Source: Rariglobus hedericola (GTDB taxonomy: Bacteria > Verrucomicrobiota > Verrucomicrobiia > Opitutales > Opitutaceae). Taken from it: 64,000 bases of DNA. The position numbers were made by a program, and so were the translations under genes. The stretch covers positions 124,001-188,000 of the forward strand of contig NZ_VMBG01000001.1 in assembly GCF_007559335.1 (NCBI RefSeq), in the 5' to 3' direction. Shown here piece after piece: positions 9,994-20,194 of the stretch (position 1 is its first letter; every line of letters starts with the position of its first letter). The notes under the pieces were generated by a model. The model saw nothing but the letters and a program-made list of their open reading frames with translations. It was not told where the DNA came from and did no database searches.

Positions 9994-10722
9994 ATGAACT
10001 CAACCGCCCTGGCCACCATTGCAGCGACCGGCTTTTTCGTCGCCTTTCTGCATGCGGCGATCCCGACACACTGGCTGCCGTTTGTGTTGGTGGCGCGCAC
10101 CCGCCGCTGGAGCCGCTCGAAGGCGTTGATGGTTTCGGTTTTCGCGGGATTGGGCCATGTGGCGTTGACGAGCCTACTCGGTCTGGCGATCGCGTGGTTC
10201 GGCTTCCAACTCGACGAACACTTCGGTCACGCGTTCACGATGATCGCGGGCGGCGTGTTGCTCGTGGTGGGCGCGTTTTATTTTTGGCGTCAGTGGCGGG
10301 GCAAAGGCATCCTGCATCACCATACGCCGGGCGGTAACCATGAGCCGAGTTCGCACTGCGGTCATGAAAAGCACGGTCACAGTCACTTGGAGGCCGAGTT
10401 GGAAGGCAGCGCGCTGGTGTCGGATCGCAAGGGCGACTGGGCGGCGATCAGCGGGTTGTTCATCATGCTGACGTTGTCACCCTGCGAAGGGTTTTTGCCG
10501 GTCTATCTCTCGGGCGTGCAGTTTGGCTGGCAGGGCTTTTTTGTGCTCAGCGGCATCCTCGCAGTGGGCACGCTCGGCGGCATGTTGGTCTTTACCTGGC
10601 TCACCCTCGTCGGTCTCGAAAAGGTGGAGCTGAAGCGCATTGAGCGCTGGGAAGCCGGCCTGCTCGGAATCGTGTTTACGGTGCTCGGCGTCGTGATGCT
10701 GACGCTCAAGCACTCGCACTAA
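9994..10722 (+). CDS. Multi-pass membrane protein with His-rich loop, possible metal transporter
   Basis: 242 residues and about six hydrophobic segments. The N-terminus has HAAIPTHWLPF in the first helix. A cytosol- or periplasm-exposed loop (about residues 108-131) is very rich in histidine (HHHTPGG, HCGHEKHGHSH), followed by LSPCEGFLPVYLSG in a later helix. The layout of two helix bundles joined by a His-rich loop resembles NicO/RcnA and TauE-like transporters, so transport of a divalent metal is plausible but not shown. It is divergent from hemF; a functional link to heme or iron is speculative. Confidence 0.6.
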   Translation: MNSTALATIAATGFFVAFLHAAIPTHWLPFVLVARTRRWSRSKALMVSVFAGLGHVALTSLLGLAIAWFGFQLDEHFGHAFTMIAGGVLLVVGAFYFWRQWRGKGILHHHTPGGNHEPSSHCGHEKHGHSHLEAELEGSALVSDRKGDWAAISGLFIMLTLSPCEGFLPVYLSGVQFGWQGFFVLSGILAVGTLGGMLVFTWLTLVGLEKVELKRIERWEAGLLGIVFTVLGVVMLTLKHSH

Positions 10723-10735
10723 ACAATCAGTCCCG

Positions 10736-11770
10736 TTACTTCTTTTTTGGGGGAAGCGTAAACTTTACCATCGGTGCGTCGGCAGCCGGTGTGGACGCAG
10801 GTGCTGCGGCGGCGGGAGTGGTGCCAACCGGTGAAGCGACGGGACTGAAAGGGGAGGTGGGCGCCTCCTTCGGGCCGATGAACGTGGGCGAACCGGCAGG
10901 AATGGCGGCGAAACTCTGCGAGAGGAGTTCGATCGTTTTGCGATCACGGGCGGCGCCCAGATCGATGGTTCCGCCGGGGCCGAAGGCGCCCATGATGACG
11001 ATGATGACGCGGTGGCCGTTGCGAAGCGCCGTGGCGCTCAGGCAATATCCGGCGCTCTTCGTATAACCGGTTTTGAGTCCGTCGACTCCCTGGATTTGGC
11101 CGAGGAGCTTGTTATGGTTGATCATGTGCATGGGGCCTTTCACGCGGGCGGATCCGAAGTCGCGTTCTTTGACGGAAGAGTATTTGAGGACGTCGGTTTT
11201 CTGCACGAGATAGCGACAGAGAATCGCGAAGTCGCGGGGCGTGGTGAGGTCGCCATCGGCGGTCAGGCGGCTGCTCGGGGGCAGGCCATGCGGCGAGCGA
11301 AAGGTGGTATTGGTCATGCCGAGGGAGCGGGCCTTGGCATTCATGAGTTCGACGAACGCCTCAACCGAGCCGGCGGAAAACCGGGCGAGGGCGTGGGCCG
11401 CATCGTTGGCCGACTGGATCATCAAGGCGTGGATGAGGTCTTCCACGGGGAAGGCTTCGCTCGGATCGAGAAACACTTGGGTGCCGCCCATGCCGGCATC
11501 GTCCGGAGTGATTTGCACGACGGTGTCGAGGGTGAGGGAGCCGCTCTGGAGTTTGTCGTAAACGACTGCAAACGTCATGAGCTTCGTCATGCTGGCGGGT
11601 GGCGTCACGACGTCGGCATTTTCCTCGGCGAGGGTCTGGCCGGTGGCGGCATCGATCGAGATGTAACCCTTCCATACGCCGGCTGGTTTCTGGGGTTTGG
11701 CGGCGCGCGCGACCGGCGTGAGCACGGCGAAGGCAAAGACGGAGAGAGCGAGGAGACGGGTGAAGTTCAT
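10736..11770 (-). CDS. D-alanyl-D-alanine carboxypeptidase (peptidase S11, DacA/PBP5-like)
   Basis: Trims the terminal D-Ala of peptidoglycan stem peptides in the periplasm. 344 residues with an N-terminal signal peptide ending near ARAA (about 24). The three penicillin-binding motifs are visible: SMTK (S60-K63), SAN (120-122) and KTG (233-235). The C-terminal 40 residues are a Pro/Ala/Ser-rich tail ending KKK rather than the amphipathic anchor of E. coli PBP5. Convergent with the His-rich membrane protein. Confidence 0.92.
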   Translation of the reverse strand: MNFTRLLALSVFAFAVLTPVARAAKPQKPAGVWKGYISIDAATGQTLAEENADVVTPPASMTKLMTFAVVYDKLQSGSLTLDTVVQITPDDAGMGGTQVFLDPSEAFPVEDLIHALMIQSANDAAHALARFSAGSVEAFVELMNAKARSLGMTNTTFRSPHGLPPSSRLTADGDLTTPRDFAILCRYLVQKTDVLKYSSVKERDFGSARVKGPMHMINHNKLLGQIQGVDGLKTGYTKSAGYCLSATALRNGHRVIIVIMGAFGPGGTIDLGAARDRKTIELLSQSFAAIPAGSPTFIGPKEAPTSPFSPVASPVGTTPAAAAPASTPAADAPMVKFTLPPKKK

Positions 11771-11821
11771 ACGCTGGTCGGGAGAGTTAGGAAGGTGGGA
11801 AGGGGAGTGTGGCGACGGATA

Positions 11822-13465
11822 TTATTTGGCGCCGCGGGTCTGCTCGATGGGGAGCTCGTGGAGTTTGAGCTCGGGGTTCTTGTCCATGAAGTAGCGCAGC
11901 GTCCAGTCGTTGGGGAAGAGGACGATGGGCTGGTCGAATTTATCGACGCCGAAGCTCACGCCGCTGGCGACGATCAGCGTGGACGTGTCCTTGAGCGCGG
12001 GATGCGGTTCGAGCCAGCGGAGGAGCGTCCACGGCGTGGCTTCGAGACGGGACTCGGCGTTGTATTCGGATTTGAGGCGGAACTGCACGACCTCGAATTG
12101 GAGAACGCCAACGGCGGCGAGCAGGGTGGCGCCGGGAGGAGCGTTGCGCGGTTGGAAGGACTGCACGACGCCTTCTTGGAGGAGCTGCTCGATGCCGGCG
12201 CGGTATTTCTTGGAGTCGCCGGAGTTGGGGTTCGAGATGTAGGTGAACACCTCGGAGGGGAAGCGCGGGATCTCGTCGTAGGCGATGGTGCGGTCTTCGG
12301 TCAGGGTGTCGCCGATGCCAAAGGCGTCGTGACCGACGAGACCGATGACATCACCGGGCCAGGCAACGTCGACGGTTTCGCGCTCTTGTCCGAAGAGACG
12401 GTGCGAGGAGGACAAGCGCACGGTGCGACCGGTGCGTTGATGGACAACGCTCATGTCGCGGGTGAATTTGCCGGAGCAGATGCGCACGAAGGCGATGCGG
12501 TCGCGGTGCTTCGGATCCATGTTGGCCTGAATCTTAAAAACGAAGGCGGAGAATTTCTCGTAGGTGACGGGAATCTCGCGGGCGAGGGTCGGAGCGGGCG
12601 CGCCGGGAACGGTGATGCTGACGGAGCTGCGGGTGGTCGGCGGAATCGAGTTTTTGAGGAAACCCTCAAGAAGGATCTGGATGCCGAAGTTGTTCACCGC
12701 GGAGCCGAAGAATACGGGCGTTTGTTTGCCTGCCTGGACGTCAGCGAGGTTGAACGGCGCGCTGGCACCATCGAGAATCTCAATCTGTTCGGAGACCTGG
12801 TCGAACGTGTAGTCGTCGAGGCGGTCGCGGACGACGGGATCAGTGAGACCGGTGACATTAACGGGGGCGCGGTAGGCACCATGGGGCGTGCGCTCGAACA
12901 GGTGAACTTCCTTGGTGCGGCGATCGTAAACGCCACGGAAGCCGGGGCCGTTGCCGAGGGGCCAGGTGACGGCGCAAGGCGTGAGGCCGAGCACGCGTTC
13001 CAATTCATCGAGGAGATCGATGGGATTGAGCGTGGGGCGGTCGCACTTGTTCATGAACGTGAACACGGGGACGCCGCGGCGTTTGCAGACCTCGAAGAGT
13101 TTGCGGGTCTGCGGCTCGATGCCCTTGGCGGCGTCGATCACCATCAGCGCCGCATCGACGGCGGTGAGCACGCGGTAGGTGTCTTCCGAGAAGTCCTTGT
13201 GACCGGGGGTGTCGAGCAAGTTGACCGCGTAGCCCTGGTAGTCGAATTGGAGAACGGTTGAGCTGATGGAAATGCCGCGCTGTTTCTCGAGCTCCATCCA
13301 GTCGGAGGTGGTGGCGCGCTGGCTCTTGCGGGCGGTGACGGTGCCGGCGAGGTGGATGGCGTTGCCGTAGAGGAGGAATTTCTCGGTCAACGTCGTTTTA
13401 CCGGCGTCGGGGTGCGAGATGATCGCGAAGGTGCGGCGGCGGGCGATTTCCTGGGCGGGCGTCAT
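11822..13465 (-). CDS. prfC: Peptide chain release factor 3
   Basis: Translational GTPase that recycles RF1/RF2 from the ribosome. 547 residues. G1 is HPDAGKTTL (18-26), G2 lies around ATTSDWMELEKQRGISI, G3 is DTPGHKDF, G4 is NKCD. The elongation-factor-like domains II and III follow, with the RF3-type C-terminus. It stands alone on the minus strand with a 51-nt gap to the carboxypeptidase gene. Confidence 0.96.
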   Translation of the reverse strand: MTPAQEIARRRTFAIISHPDAGKTTLTEKFLLYGNAIHLAGTVTARKSQRATTSDWMELEKQRGISISSTVLQFDYQGYAVNLLDTPGHKDFSEDTYRVLTAVDAALMVIDAAKGIEPQTRKLFEVCKRRGVPVFTFMNKCDRPTLNPIDLLDELERVLGLTPCAVTWPLGNGPGFRGVYDRRTKEVHLFERTPHGAYRAPVNVTGLTDPVVRDRLDDYTFDQVSEQIEILDGASAPFNLADVQAGKQTPVFFGSAVNNFGIQILLEGFLKNSIPPTTRSSVSITVPGAPAPTLAREIPVTYEKFSAFVFKIQANMDPKHRDRIAFVRICSGKFTRDMSVVHQRTGRTVRLSSSHRLFGQERETVDVAWPGDVIGLVGHDAFGIGDTLTEDRTIAYDEIPRFPSEVFTYISNPNSGDSKKYRAGIEQLLQEGVVQSFQPRNAPPGATLLAAVGVLQFEVVQFRLKSEYNAESRLEATPWTLLRWLEPHPALKDTSTLIVASGVSFGVDKFDQPIVLFPNDWTLRYFMDKNPELKLHELPIEQTRGAK

Positions 13466-13635
13466 GGCTAAACCCTCAACGCAACAGGTCGCAGGCGGGG
13501 AGGGGAAGCCTTATTTGGAAAGTCGCGAACGGACCAGCATTGGGGCAACGCCGGGTAAATTTTCACAAAGTTATGCAACTTGCAGGATGGATATGGGGCT
13601 GCCCGCGCACATCGTCATGAGCGCACCCCTCGTTT

Positions 13636-13785
13636 ATGCTCATCGCTTTCATGGTTATCGCGGCGCTTTACCTCGCCGGACTGCTCGTCCTGACGGGCGC
13701 GGTCATGCGTGCGCCCGAGGGTTTCGAGGATGAAGACGGTTTTCATAAAGGCCGCGGTCCGTTGACCGACGATCTTTCACTTTGA
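13636..13785 (+). CDS. Possible 49-residue single-span membrane protein
   Basis: Short ATG frame: residues 1-24 are strongly hydrophobic (MLIAFMVIAALYLAGLLVLT), followed by an acidic/basic tail EGFEDEDGFHKGRG and ending DDLSL. It lies in the 356-nt gap between divergent prfC and the RlmI-type gene. No family is recognised and no clear ribosome binding site is seen. Codon use is similar to the neighbours. It could be a real small inner-membrane protein or chance. Confidence 0.4.
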   Translation: MLIAFMVIAALYLAGLLVLTGAVMRAPEGFEDEDGFHKGRGPLTDDLSL

Positions 13786-13821
13786 GCTTCTACTGGCAGG
13801 GCGGCGCGTGATGATGTCGCG

Positions 13822-15003
13822 ATGTCGTCGCCTGTCGCTTCACTGAAACTTAAAGCCAACGCCAAGTCGCGCGTTCTCACCGGCCACCCGTGGGTGTTTG
13901 CCAACGAGGTCGAGACGCTCCTTTCCCCCGACAACGATGGCGCCGTCGTGGAATGCCGTGACCGCGCCGGCCGTTTTCTGGGCAGCGGTATTTATAATTC
14001 GAAGTCGCAGATCATCTGGCGCCGCCTGAGCACCCAGCGCGTCACGCTCGACGAAGCCTATCTGCGCAACGCGATCACCAAGGCCATCGCCCGCCGCGAT
14101 GCCAGCTCTGCCAGCCCCACGCACCGCCGCTTGATCTGGTCGGAGTCGGACGATCTGCCCGGCGTGGTGGTCGATCAATTTAGCGATACGCTGGTGTTGC
14201 AGATTCAGACGCTCGCGATGGATCAGCGTTCGCAGCTCATCACGGATCTGCTCGCCGAACTGGTTTCGCCCGCCGAGATCATCGTGCGCAACGACGCCCA
14301 CATTCGTAAGCTCGAAGGCCTTCCTCTCGGCGTGCACACGCGCAGCGGAAAATCCTGGGAGCCCCGTTGGGAGAAAATCGACGGCTTTGATTATTGGCTC
14401 GATCTGCAAAGCGGTCAGAAAACCGGTTTCTATCTCGATCAACGCGAACAACACGCCGTCCTCGCGAAACACGTCGCCGGCAAACGCGTGCTCGATGCCT
14501 TCTGTAATCAAGGACCGTTCGCGCTTCACGCCGCGCGCGCCGGTGCGAAGGAAGTGCTCGGTCTCGACAGCGCCGGTGACGCCATCGATCAGGCTCGCAA
14601 AAATGCCGAGCGCAACGGCGTGAACGCGTCGTTCAACGTGGCGAATGTGTTCGACTGGTTCAACGATCCGGCGCGCCACGGCGAGCCGTTGTGGGATGTA
14701 ATCGTGCTCGATCCGCCGCCGTTCGCGAAGTCGAAGAGCGCGCTCGAAGGTGCGTTGCGTGGCTATAAAGAAATCAATCTCCGCGCCATGCAGAGTCTCG
14801 TGCCCGGCGGCATTCTGGCGACCTACACGTGCTCGCACCACATGCAGGATGCCGAGTTGCGCACCGTGCTCGCCGAGGCGGCAACCGATGCGAAGCGCAA
14901 GGTGCGCGTCGTCGAGTTCTGCCACCAACCCGCGGACCATCCCGTCCTCGTGACGATGCCCGAGAGTGAATACCTCCGTGGCTACATCGTGCGGGTGGAA
15001 TAA
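13822..15003 (+). CDS. Class I SAM-dependent rRNA methyltransferase, RlmI-like
   Basis: 393 residues. An N-terminal PUA domain (about 5-80, RVLTGHPWVFANEV) precedes an EEHEE region and a Rossmann methyltransferase domain: KRVLDAFCNQGPFALHAARAGA (SAM motif I), DPPPFAKSKSALEG (motif IV) and YTCSHHM with the candidate catalytic cysteine. RlmI makes m5C1962 of 23S rRNA; the exact target here is inferred from family similarity. It lies 23 nt upstream of the esterase gene, possibly co-transcribed. Confidence 0.9.
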   Translation: MSSPVASLKLKANAKSRVLTGHPWVFANEVETLLSPDNDGAVVECRDRAGRFLGSGIYNSKSQIIWRRLSTQRVTLDEAYLRNAITKAIARRDASSASPTHRRLIWSESDDLPGVVVDQFSDTLVLQIQTLAMDQRSQLITDLLAELVSPAEIIVRNDAHIRKLEGLPLGVHTRSGKSWEPRWEKIDGFDYWLDLQSGQKTGFYLDQREQHAVLAKHVAGKRVLDAFCNQGPFALHAARAGAKEVLGLDSAGDAIDQARKNAERNGVNASFNVANVFDWFNDPARHGEPLWDVIVLDPPPFAKSKSALEGALRGYKEINLRAMQSLVPGGILATYTCSHHMQDAELRTVLAEAATDAKRKVRVVEFCHQPADHPVLVTMPESEYLRGYIVRVE

Positions 15004-15026
15004 CCGTATTTGGATCACGATTTTTT

Positions 15027-15821
15027 ATGGCTTGGAGCACTCTTCATTGGAAAAGCGACGTCATTGGTAAGCAGACCACCGCGCAGGTGTTGCTGCCGGA
15101 AACGGGCAAAGGTCCGTTCCCGGTGTTTTATCTTTTGCACGGACTGAGCGACGACTCGTCCATGTGGCTGCGCCGCTCGCGGATCGAATGGTATGTGCGC
15201 GACCTGCCGTTGATCGTGGTGATGCCGGACGGCTACCGGAGTTTTTATACCAACGCGGTCGAGGGACAGGAGTTCGCGCGGCACATCGGCGAGGAGCTTC
15301 CGTCCTTCATCGAACGCACGTTCCATGCGCGTCCCGAACGGTCGGCGCGCGCCATCGGTGGTCTGTCGATGGGTGGCTACGGTGCGCTGCGCATCGGCCT
15401 GGGTTACGCCGATCGTTTTTGTTCGGTGAACAGCCACTCAGGCGCGGTGGCGTGGGGGAATTTCGATTACAAGACCGGCCCGAACGCCCCGGTGTCGTTG
15501 AACGGCCGAGGCGCGGAGTTTTTGCGTGAGTTGAGCAAGATCTTCGGTGCTGATCCGCGTGGTTCGGATCACGACTTGAGCGTGCTCGCCCAACGCGCGA
15601 AGGCATCCGGGATGCTGCCCGAATTACTGCTTGATTGTGGAACCGAGGATTTCCTTATCGAGGACAACCGCTCGTTTCATGCCGAGCTCACGGCGGCGCA
15701 GGTGCCGCATACCTATAACGAATTTCCCGGCGCCCACACGTGGGACTATTGGGATACGCACATTCAGGAGGCGCTGGCGTTCCACGCGAAGAACCTGCGC
15801 TTGCCGTTGGCGACCGCCTGA
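15027..15821 (+). CDS. Alpha/beta-hydrolase, esterase D / tributyrin esterase-like
   Basis: 264 residues without a signal peptide. The serine nucleophile sits in GGLSMGGYGALR (near 112-123). The acid is probably Asp in LLDCGTEDFL and the base His in FPGAHTWDYW. The oxyanion segment LLHGLSDDSSMW is near residue 36. Family members hydrolyse short-chain esters or S-formylglutathione; no adh gene is nearby, so the substrate stays open. It is followed 14 nt later by a receiver protein. Confidence 0.85.
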   Translation: MAWSTLHWKSDVIGKQTTAQVLLPETGKGPFPVFYLLHGLSDDSSMWLRRSRIEWYVRDLPLIVVMPDGYRSFYTNAVEGQEFARHIGEELPSFIERTFHARPERSARAIGGLSMGGYGALRIGLGYADRFCSVNSHSGAVAWGNFDYKTGPNAPVSLNGRGAEFLRELSKIFGADPRGSDHDLSVLAQRAKASGMLPELLLDCGTEDFLIEDNRSFHAELTAAQVPHTYNEFPGAHTWDYWDTHIQEALAFHAKNLRLPLATA

Positions 15822-15835
15822 GGTTAATCGAAACC

Positions 15836-16219
15836 ATGGCCCTGCTCGTTCCTTCGTCTGCCCTGATTGTCGATGACGAGGCTCACATCCGCTCGTATGT
15901 GAAACTCCTGCTTATGCAGCTCGGCGTGGAAACGTTTTATGAGGCGGGTAACATCACGGAAGCGCGTGAACTCTGGCAGGCTCATCATCCGGGGCTCGTG
16001 ATGCTCGATGTGAATATGCCGGGGGGCAACGGACTCGCTTTGCTGCCGGAGATACGCGGCGAGGACGATGAAGTCTTTATCGTGATTTTGAGCGCGGAAG
16101 CGCAGTCAGGCACCATCAAAGAAGCGGTCGATGGCGGAGCGGATGGCTTCCTGCGCAAAGACCGTCCGCGCGAGGATCTGATCAAGGAACTGGAAGGAAT
16201 TTTCGAAACGGAGGAGTGA
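15836..16219 (+). CDS. Stand-alone response regulator receiver protein
   Basis: 127 residues, one CheY-like receiver domain with no output domain. Acid pocket D13-D14, phospho-acceptor D58 in VMLDVNMPGGNG, Lys108 in LRKDRP. The ATG at 15836 is preferred over upstream starts that would lie within the esterase gene; GAGG sits about 13 nt upstream. The final C-terminal residues are acidic (IFETEE). No partner kinase is adjacent. Confidence 0.9.
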   Translation: MALLVPSSALIVDDEAHIRSYVKLLLMQLGVETFYEAGNITEARELWQAHHPGLVMLDVNMPGGNGLALLPEIRGEDDEVFIVILSAEAQSGTIKEAVDGGADGFLRKDRPREDLIKELEGIFETEE

Positions 16220-16241
16220 GGGAAGCACGAGTCCGGCGGAC

Positions 16242-16280
16242 GCAAAAAAGGACGGACCGTGAGGTCCGTCCTTTTTTTGC
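16242..16280. terminator. Bidirectional intrinsic terminator
   Basis: A perfect stem GGACGGACC / GGTCCGTCC with loop GTGA (16250-16271) is flanked by A6 on the left and T7 on the right, so it can stop transcription from the receiver gene on the plus strand and from eno on the minus strand. Confidence 0.95.
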
Positions 16281-16298
16281 GATGTATTCGTCAAACGA

Positions 16299-17804
<1,506 letters not shown>

Positions 17805-18836
17805 TCAGAGCGGCGAACGTGAGAAACCGAGTTTGATCATCGCACGTCCGATCAGACCTGGGGCCTTGGGATGAAGATGAGGAGGTAATTGCTCAATGTG
17901 CCCGCGGCGAACGGCCGTGGCGAGCGGAGTGACTCCCTCATAGTTGCGGGTGGCCAGTAACTCGGCGGTCAGCAGCGACGCGGGGAGCTGATTGAGGTGC
18001 CCCTCGAAAGCGGCTGCATGCAGCGGGGTGTCGCCGTGGTCGTTGGGCGTGAGTAACAAGTCAGCGGTCAGGCTCACTGCGGGCAGGCGATTCAGCTGGC
18101 CGGTTTCCGCGATGGCGTGAATCACGGTGTAACCCGCCTTGCTCTTAAGGATGAGGTGTTCGCGCACCAGCGATTCAGGCGGCAGCTGGTCGAGATGGCC
18201 GGCGATGGCCGCAGCGTGGATGACGGTGTCGCCGGCCTTGGTCGTCAGTAGTAGCGCACGCGGAGTCAGCAAAGACGGCGGGACTTGATTCAGATGACCA
18301 TTGAGCGCGGCAACGTGGAGAATGGTTTCACCACTGAGGTTGCGTTCGGTGAGAAGACCCGCGGTGAGGGTCGCTGGAGGAAGACGGTCCAATGTGCCGT
18401 TTTCGGCTGCTTCGTGCACGAGGGTGTTACCGAGGTCGGTGCGGAGCAGCAGGAGTTCGCGGTCCAGAGGTCCGATATTGGGCGGCAGTTTATCGAGATG
18501 ACCGCTGGCGGCCGCCGTGTGCAGCGGAGTGTAACCGGAATTGCTGCGGATAAGAAAATGGCTGTGCGACAACAGCCCTGGTGGCAGTTGTGCCAAATGC
18601 CCGCCATGGGCGAGGTGATGCAGCGGCGTGTAGCCCGAGTCGTTTTTTAGCGTCAGCAGGGAGGGCGTGAGCACCGCTGCGGAGAGATCGCGCAGACGTC
18701 CGTATTTGGCGGCGGCGTGGAGGACGGTGTTGCCGGCGGGATTGCGCGCGGAAAGTTCGCCGGCAGTGAGTGCCTGGGCAGATTCGCGGGGCAGGGTGCC
18801 GTCGCGTAAAGCCGCGACGAGCGCATCAGTATCCAT
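17805..18836 (-). CDS. Ankyrin-repeat protein with extended repeats
   Basis: From ATG 18836 (MDTDALVAAL) the protein has 343 residues, nearly all made of about nine ankyrin-like units of the form GxTxLHxAAxxGxL. The spacing is about 35-37 residues rather than 33, because each unit carries an insertion with HLxQLPPxLLTxxLL before the next beta-turn. An ATG at 18872 would add 12 residues. No signal peptide is seen, so a cytoplasmic protein-binding role is likely. The DNA repeats are diverged, so this is not a recent tandem expansion. Partner unknown. Confidence 0.85.
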   Translation of the reverse strand: MDTDALVAALRDGTLPRESAQALTAGELSARNPAGNTVLHAAAKYGRLRDLSAAVLTPSLLTLKNDSGYTPLHHLAHGGHLAQLPPGLLSHSHFLIRSNSGYTPLHTAAASGHLDKLPPNIGPLDRELLLLRTDLGNTLVHEAAENGTLDRLPPATLTAGLLTERNLSGETILHVAALNGHLNQVPPSLLTPRALLLTTKAGDTVIHAAAIAGHLDQLPPESLVREHLILKSKAGYTVIHAIAETGQLNRLPAVSLTADLLLTPNDHGDTPLHAAAFEGHLNQLPASLLTAELLATRNYEGVTPLATAVRRGHIEQLPPHLHPKAPGLIGRAMIKLGFSRSPL

Positions 18837-18957
18837 AGCGCAGAGCGAAACGTGCGCTCGGGTGTCGCGCAAAACTAAAAGCAGGCCCCCTGCATCTTAC
18901 GCGGCTTTGAGTTTGCCATGAACCGGTCCGAACTCAATCTGACCCGAATACCCATTT

Positions 18958-19398
18958 ATGAGCCTCGAAGAATCCACACCATCCGCCCCGGAAGTAGCTC
19001 GTGAGGCGGTTTTGGTGGTTGATGATGAACGTCCCTTGCTGGAGGTCTTTGCCGAGGCCTTGGGAACCCGTTTTGATGTGACGACGGCGACATCGGCGCG
19101 TGAGGCTGAATTCATCCTGCGCAAAAAGAATTTCAAAGTCGTCATCGCCGATCACCTGATGCCCGGTGGCAATGGCATGAGTTTCCTGGTGCGCGCCCGT
19201 GAGGAATATCCGCACATGCAACGCGTGCTGGTGACTGGTTACATGAAGCCCGAGATGTTGCTGCGCAGCGTGAACGAGGCGGCGTTGTTTCGCTATTTGC
19301 TCAAGCCGGTGTCGGTCGTCGAGCTGGTCAACGTGGTGGTCGAAGCAGCCAAATTGCACGACGCGCTGGTCAAGGTGGCCGCAGACGACGTGTCGTAA
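18958..19398 (+). CDS. Response regulator receiver protein
   Basis: 146 residues: an acidic N-terminal extension of about 16 residues and one receiver domain, with VDDE (21-24), phospho-acceptor D65 in VIADHLMPGGNG, conserved Thr in LVTGYMK and Lys in YLLKPVSV. No output domain, although the segment around GYMKPEMLLRSVNE resembles receivers of RpfG-type proteins. It lies directly upstream of the prepilin block, but no evidence ties them. Confidence 0.88.
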   Translation: MSLEESTPSAPEVAREAVLVVDDERPLLEVFAEALGTRFDVTTATSAREAEFILRKKNFKVVIADHLMPGGNGMSFLVRAREEYPHMQRVLVTGYMKPEMLLRSVNEAALFRYLLKPVSVVELVNVVVEAAKLHDALVKVAADDVS

Positions 19399-19540
19399 TC
19401 GAGGCGTGGCGGACCTTGTTTCGCCGCAAGCTGTTTGCCGTGCGCTTACGTTGATTTGAACGAGGGGTATTCTTTTTGGCGGCAGGTAACTTTTGCGTTG
19501 AAGATACGAGGGAGTTGGATTGGTTGGGTGTATCCCCTCT

Positions 19541-20194
19541 ATGCATACCCTTGCACGTATCCCCGCGCGTGAGGCCCGCCTGAACCGTCAGACTGGCAAT
19601 CGCGCATTCACCCTGATCGAGCTTCTGACCGTGATCGGCATTATCGCCATTTTGGCAGCCATTACTTTTGGCGTGGTGAAGGGAGTCAACGAGCGTGCGG
19701 CGATCGGTCAGGCAAAGACTGAACTGGCGGTGCTCTCACAAGCGTTGGAGGCTTATAAAAAACAATATGGCGATTATCCGCAGACTGGATTAGTCGCAGT
19801 GGGTCCAAACACGACGACCGCTCTGGCTGCCACGCATACGCAAGCGCTTTTGTTTAATGCTTTAGCGGGTAAATTGGGTCCTAAGCTTGGGTCTGCTGCC
19901 GAAATAACCAACTCTGCAATTAACAGTAAAAGCTTTGTAGAGCTTTCTCGTTTTTCTTTGGAAACGACAACCTTGCCCTCTGTCAATAATGCAACGGCTG
20001 CTTTAAATAGTTTTTTAGATCCTTGGGGGCGTCGTTATATGTATTATTATAATTCAGCCGCTGCTGGCTGGCGTCACCCTGGGTATATTCTTTTTTCGGT
20101 TGGACCTAATGCGGATTATCAAGCCCCTACAAATACGGTTAACAACTACACTCACGCAAATAATCTCGATAGCATTTATGCAAACAAGAACTAA
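19541..20194 (+). CDS. Prepilin-like protein 1 (GspG/type II pseudopilin-like)
   Basis: From ATG 19541, 217 residues. A basic leader ends in Ala, followed by the processing motif FTLIELLTVIGIIAILAA with Glu5, the standard type IV prepilin N-terminal helix. The body has AKTELAVLSQALEAYKKQYGDYPQTG, typical of GspG-like major pseudopilins. A TTG start at 19520 is possible but adds an unconserved MVGCIPS. The first 200 nt are GC-rich; the rest shifts to AT-rich codons. First of five overlapping or adjacent prepilin genes; overlaps the next by 17 nt. Confidence 0.85.
   Translation: MHTLARIPAREARLNRQTGNRAFTLIELLTVIGIIAILAAITFGVVKGVNERAAIGQAKTELAVLSQALEAYKKQYGDYPQTGLVAVGPNTTTALAATHTQALLFNALAGKLGPKLGSAAEITNSAINSKSFVELSRFSLETTTLPSVNNATAALNSFLDPWGRRYMYYYNSAAAGWRHPGYILFSVGPNADYQAPTNTVNNYTHANNLDSIYANKN

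Noticed and set aside
11012-13261. Long open frame of about 749 codons on the plus strand
   Set aside because: It is antisense to prfC and the carboxypeptidase gene. Its composition (Gly, Glu, Val, Arg rich) is that of a GC-rich shadow frame with no motif.
19399-19440. GGCGG/CCGCC-like hairpin after the second receiver gene as a terminator
   Set aside because: The stem is short and no T-run follows.
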